From Dehalococcoidia bacterium UBA5629 (GTDB lineage Bacteria; Chloroflexota; Dehalococcoidia; GIF9; UBA5629): 6,387 nt of DNA. Below the pieces are notes generated by a model, which made no database searches, was not told the DNA's origin, and worked only from the letters and a program-made list of their open reading frames with translations. Every line of letters begins with the position of its first letter. The first letter of the stretch is position 1. The position numbers and the translations under genes were made by a program. The stretch spans positions 2,998-9,384 of the forward strand of contig DIKB01000041.1 of the NCBI GenBank assembly GCA_002421445.1. Reading direction: 5' to 3'. Below, piece by piece: positions 5,184 through 6,387 of this stretch.

Positions 5184-5453
5184 TTATATTCTGTGCATAG
5201 ACTTGAATAAGTCTTCGTGCTGAATTTTTATCTTAAGACCCATGTCATCCCCTTTAGCGCTGAGCTTACCGGCAAGTTGCTCAAAATTGATACCAGACTT
5301 GCTTACGTCCACCACCATTATCATGGTAAAAAAACCCTGCATAATAGTCTGTGTAATATCGAGGATATTTACATTGGATTCCGATAGTATGGTGCTGACT
5401 CCGGCAATTATTCCCACCCTGTCCGTTCCGATCACGGTAATAATAGCACGCAT
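5184..5453 (-). CDS. ACT-domain protein, UPF0237 family
   Basis: This 89-residue protein is a single ACT domain of the UPF0237 type, related to the ACT domains of the glycine cleavage regulator GcvR. The strand-turn-helix start RAIITVIGTDRVGIIAGVS holds the glycine-rich loop that binds small ligands, often amino acids, in ACT domains. NVNILDITQTIMQGFFTMIMVVD forms the next helix and the two edge strands, and the final strand is LKIKIQHEDLF. It has no catalytic domain, so it is expected to act as a ligand sensor or partner, probably as a dimer, for the UPF0210 protein encoded directly downstream; that pairing recurs across Firmicutes, archaea and other groups. GGGAG lies 9 bases before the ATG. 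The ligand cannot be read from sequence. Confidence 0.94.
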   Translation of the reverse strand: MRAIITVIGTDRVGIIAGVSTILSESNVNILDITQTIMQGFFTMIMVVDVSKSGINFEQLAGKLSAKGDDMGLKIKIQHEDLFKSMHRI

Positions 5454-5459
5454 TGTATT

Positions 5460-5489
5460 CTACTCCCTGCAATTTATACGTGAAGCCAT
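5460..5489 (-). CDS. Candidate 9-residue upstream ORF or leader peptide
   Basis: On the minus strand a short ORF, MASRINCRE, has its own GGAG 8 bases before the ATG. Its last sense codons overlap the GGGAG ribosome binding site of the ACT gene, and its TAG ends 6 bp before the ACT start codon. This geometry fits translational coupling or a leader peptide, but an ORF this short can arise by chance. Confidence 0.25.
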   Translation of the reverse strand: MASRINCRE

Positions 5490-5541
5490 GATATTTGCTC
5501 CGATTAATTTGCCCTCACGTTCCGATGTTTTTAATCACTTA

Positions 5542-5547
5542 ATTATA
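5542..5547 (-). promoter_or_regulatory. Possible -10 box for the ACT-UPF0210 operon
   Basis: A perfect TATAAT on the minus strand lies about 90 bp upstream of the ACT start. No good -35 box is at the right distance; TTGGGC is only 14 bp away. A short palindrome, GGCTA-T-TAGCC (5554-5564), occupies the spacer region and could be a regulator site. This would give a leader of roughly 80 bases. Confidence 0.35.
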
Positions 5548-5564
5548 TCTTATGGCTATTAGCC

Positions 5565-5899
5565 CAACTTTCACTGTAAACGCTTTGTCCAACACTGCGA
5601 ATAGCTCTCATTATTTTAGTTGAATAGTGGAAATAACACACTATTTTTCAATTTTGGACATCACTGAAAACAGCTGTGAGCTAGAGAAAAGTCGTTCAAA
5701 GTTGAACTTGAATCTATATAAACCTCGCAGGTTGGCTGGTGGGCCATTCTGGACAGTTCCCGAACTCCTATTTGCGAGTAAGAAGCTCATTCCATCAATC
5801 CAACAACTACTTATAGGTTTTAATGACTGACCTTTAATGTCCAGAATGCCGTTGCATGTTATCATCTGATAGCACCGAATGTCCAAATTGGTATTTTAT
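5565..5899. other. Unassigned AT-rich stretch without a supported gene
   Basis: No gene is supported here. On the minus strand 5641-5886 is open from a TTG, or from an internal ATG, but lacks a ribosome binding site. The plus strand is open over much of the same region (5627-5830), so at most one frame can be real. I recognise neither protein. The minus-strand frame lies downstream of the 71-residue gene and could be a decayed remnant. A 7-bp hairpin, AATAGTG and CACTATT (5623-5645), followed by TTT on the plus strand, is a weak terminator-like structure. Confidence 0.4.
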
Positions 5900-6115
5900 T
5901 CACCATTGAACATACATGCCAATGTTTGTATAGTGATAACGACGTGACATTCTGTGAATTGGCCTGTAATTACGACCCATTGAACAAAACTGACGATTGT
6001 GCAAATTCCCAGCACTAAATAAAAAACCAGAAAGTGCAACGATTATGGCTGCGCTGTCGGACTTTCCTAACCCTCTCTGTCCAATCATAGTGGTGCAGTC
6101 CGCCATTACTTTCAT
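5900..6115 (-). CDS. Small putative membrane protein, 71 residues, unknown function
   Basis: The ATG at 6115 follows GAGGTG with a 5-base spacer and lies 4 bp after the stop of the upstream Cys-rich gene, so its ribosome binding site overlaps that gene's end. This arrangement typical of operons is the main support. The product has a polar start with a glycine-rich GQRGLGKSD stretch. A hydrophobic segment around residues 21-38 (SAAIIVALSGFLFSAGNL) could cross the membrane once, and a basic, aromatic tail follows (RNYRPIHRMSRRYHY). I do not recognise the family. The glycine-rich segment is not a Walker motif. No terminator is seen after the stop. The composition is less convincing than for the larger genes, and a decayed or spurious ORF cannot be excluded. 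Confidence 0.45.
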   Translation of the reverse strand: MKVMADCTTMIGQRGLGKSDSAAIIVALSGFLFSAGNLHNRQFCSMGRNYRPIHRMSRRYHYTNIGMYVQW

Positions 6116-6119
6116 AATT

Positions 6120-6387
6120 TCACCTCGGACCTAATAGTTTCTCTCCTACTCTTGTAAATATATGTCCTTTCCGGCATGTAAACTCAGCAATACACCCGTG
6201 GGTGTAGGCGTCCTTAGACCATAAATCACTATAGTAGGCTGGTGCTCCACAAGAACAGCTCACTGGAGAATAGAGATTCTCCAGTGAGTCAGGTTTTTCT
6301 GTTTTGATACCTTTCGCTTTCTGCGCCTCAGCTTCGTACTGCTCATATGCTAGATAAATTACTAACCCTATTGCGATTAACCAAAGT
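6120..6387 (-). CDS. Membrane-anchored Cys-rich small protein, 5' end outside the window
   Basis: One minus-strand frame is open from the window edge to a TGA at 6122-6120, giving 88 residues without an in-frame ATG, so the start lies beyond the window. The visible part opens in a hydrophobic segment (LWLIAIGLVIYLAYEQY), probably the end of a transmembrane helix. A charged linker follows (EAEAQKAKGIKTEKPDSLE), then a Cys-containing domain with CSCGAP (C44, C46 of the visible part), C65, and CRKGH (C71, H75). The CxC, C, CxxxH spacing resembles a small zinc ribbon, but I cannot name a family. The protein-like residue mix supports coding. The stop overlaps the ribosome binding site of the next gene. 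A 13-bp perfect inverted repeat lies inside the coding sequence (6259-6288). Confidence 0.6.
   Translation of the reverse strand, partial: LWLIAIGLVIYLAYEQYEAEAQKAKGIKTEKPDSLENLYSPVSCSCGAPAYYSDLWSKDAYTHGCIAEFTCRKGHIFTRVGEKLLGPR
6259..6288. repeat. Perfect 13-bp inverted repeat with 4-base loop
   Basis: CTCACTGGAGAAT (6259-6271) and ATTCTCCAGTGAG (6276-6288) are exact complements around AGAG. On the plus strand TTTTT follows 5 bp later (6294-6298), so it resembles an intrinsic terminator for plus-strand transcription, although no plus-strand gene is seen before it. It lies inside the minus-strand Cys-rich gene and encodes SLENLYSPVS there. Confidence 0.6.

Noticed and set aside
5641..5886. 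Minus-strand frame of 81 codons, with an antisense frame also open
   Set aside because: It needs a TTG start, or an internal ATG, without a ribosome binding site. Both strands are open over the same bases and neither product is recognised. Kept only as an unassigned stretch.

Overview
This is a bacterial window, not archaeal or eukaryotic. It has consensus sigma-70 type promoters (TTGACA-17-TATAAT at 2448-2476, TTGACT-16-TATAAT on the minus strand at 2378-2405), intrinsic terminators and Shine-Dalgarno sites. The UPF0210/DUF711 plus ACT-domain pair, common in anaerobes, and an intergenic palindrome of the type scattered through many Chloroflexota (Dehalococcoidia-like) genomes suggest an anaerobic bacterium, possibly of that group. 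That placement is inference. Composition is uneven: the gene at 1160-1510 is clearly more GC-rich than its surroundings, and 5560-6250 is AT-rich, so parts of the window look like accessory DNA.

Layout. Positions 1-281 hold a low-complexity, strand-skewed stretch with a possible 3' end of a gene leaving the window on the left. A 57-codon gene with a near-ideal ribosome binding site follows (282-455). It converges on a minus-strand pair: a C-terminally truncated DUF6088/AbiEi-type winged-helix protein (1160-1510) overlapping by ATGA a DUF429 predicted RNase H-fold protein (459-1163). A NYN-domain nuclease (1669-2301) lies upstream on the same strand. A 290-bp divergent control region (2302-2591) separates it from a cation diffusion facilitator on the plus strand (2592-3581). 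After an inverted-repeat element (3609-3686) comes a minus-strand operon of an ACT-domain protein (5184-5453) and the UPF0210 protein (3751-5109). The right end holds a second minus-strand pair of small genes: a membrane-anchored Cys-rich protein cut by the window edge (6120-6387) and a 71-residue protein (5900-6115).

The most striking feature is the divergent region 2302-2591. Two strong promoters fire away from each other, and on each side a perfect hairpin followed by a T-run stands between promoter and start codon. On the transporter side the 5' arm of the terminator can also pair with an upstream segment, which is the arrangement expected of a riboswitch or attenuator. On the nuclease side two perfect hairpins stand in tandem. 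Either both genes are controlled by conditional termination or two small RNAs are made here. I could not match either leader to a known riboswitch class.

Functional links: the transporter exports divalent metal, probably zinc. The ACT and UPF0210 proteins are conserved partners of unknown biochemical role. The DUF6088-DUF429-NYN stretch looks like a decayed defence or toxin-antitoxin islet, with a DNA-binding antitoxin-like remnant lacking its usual toxin partner and two predicted nucleases nearby; this last reading is inference.
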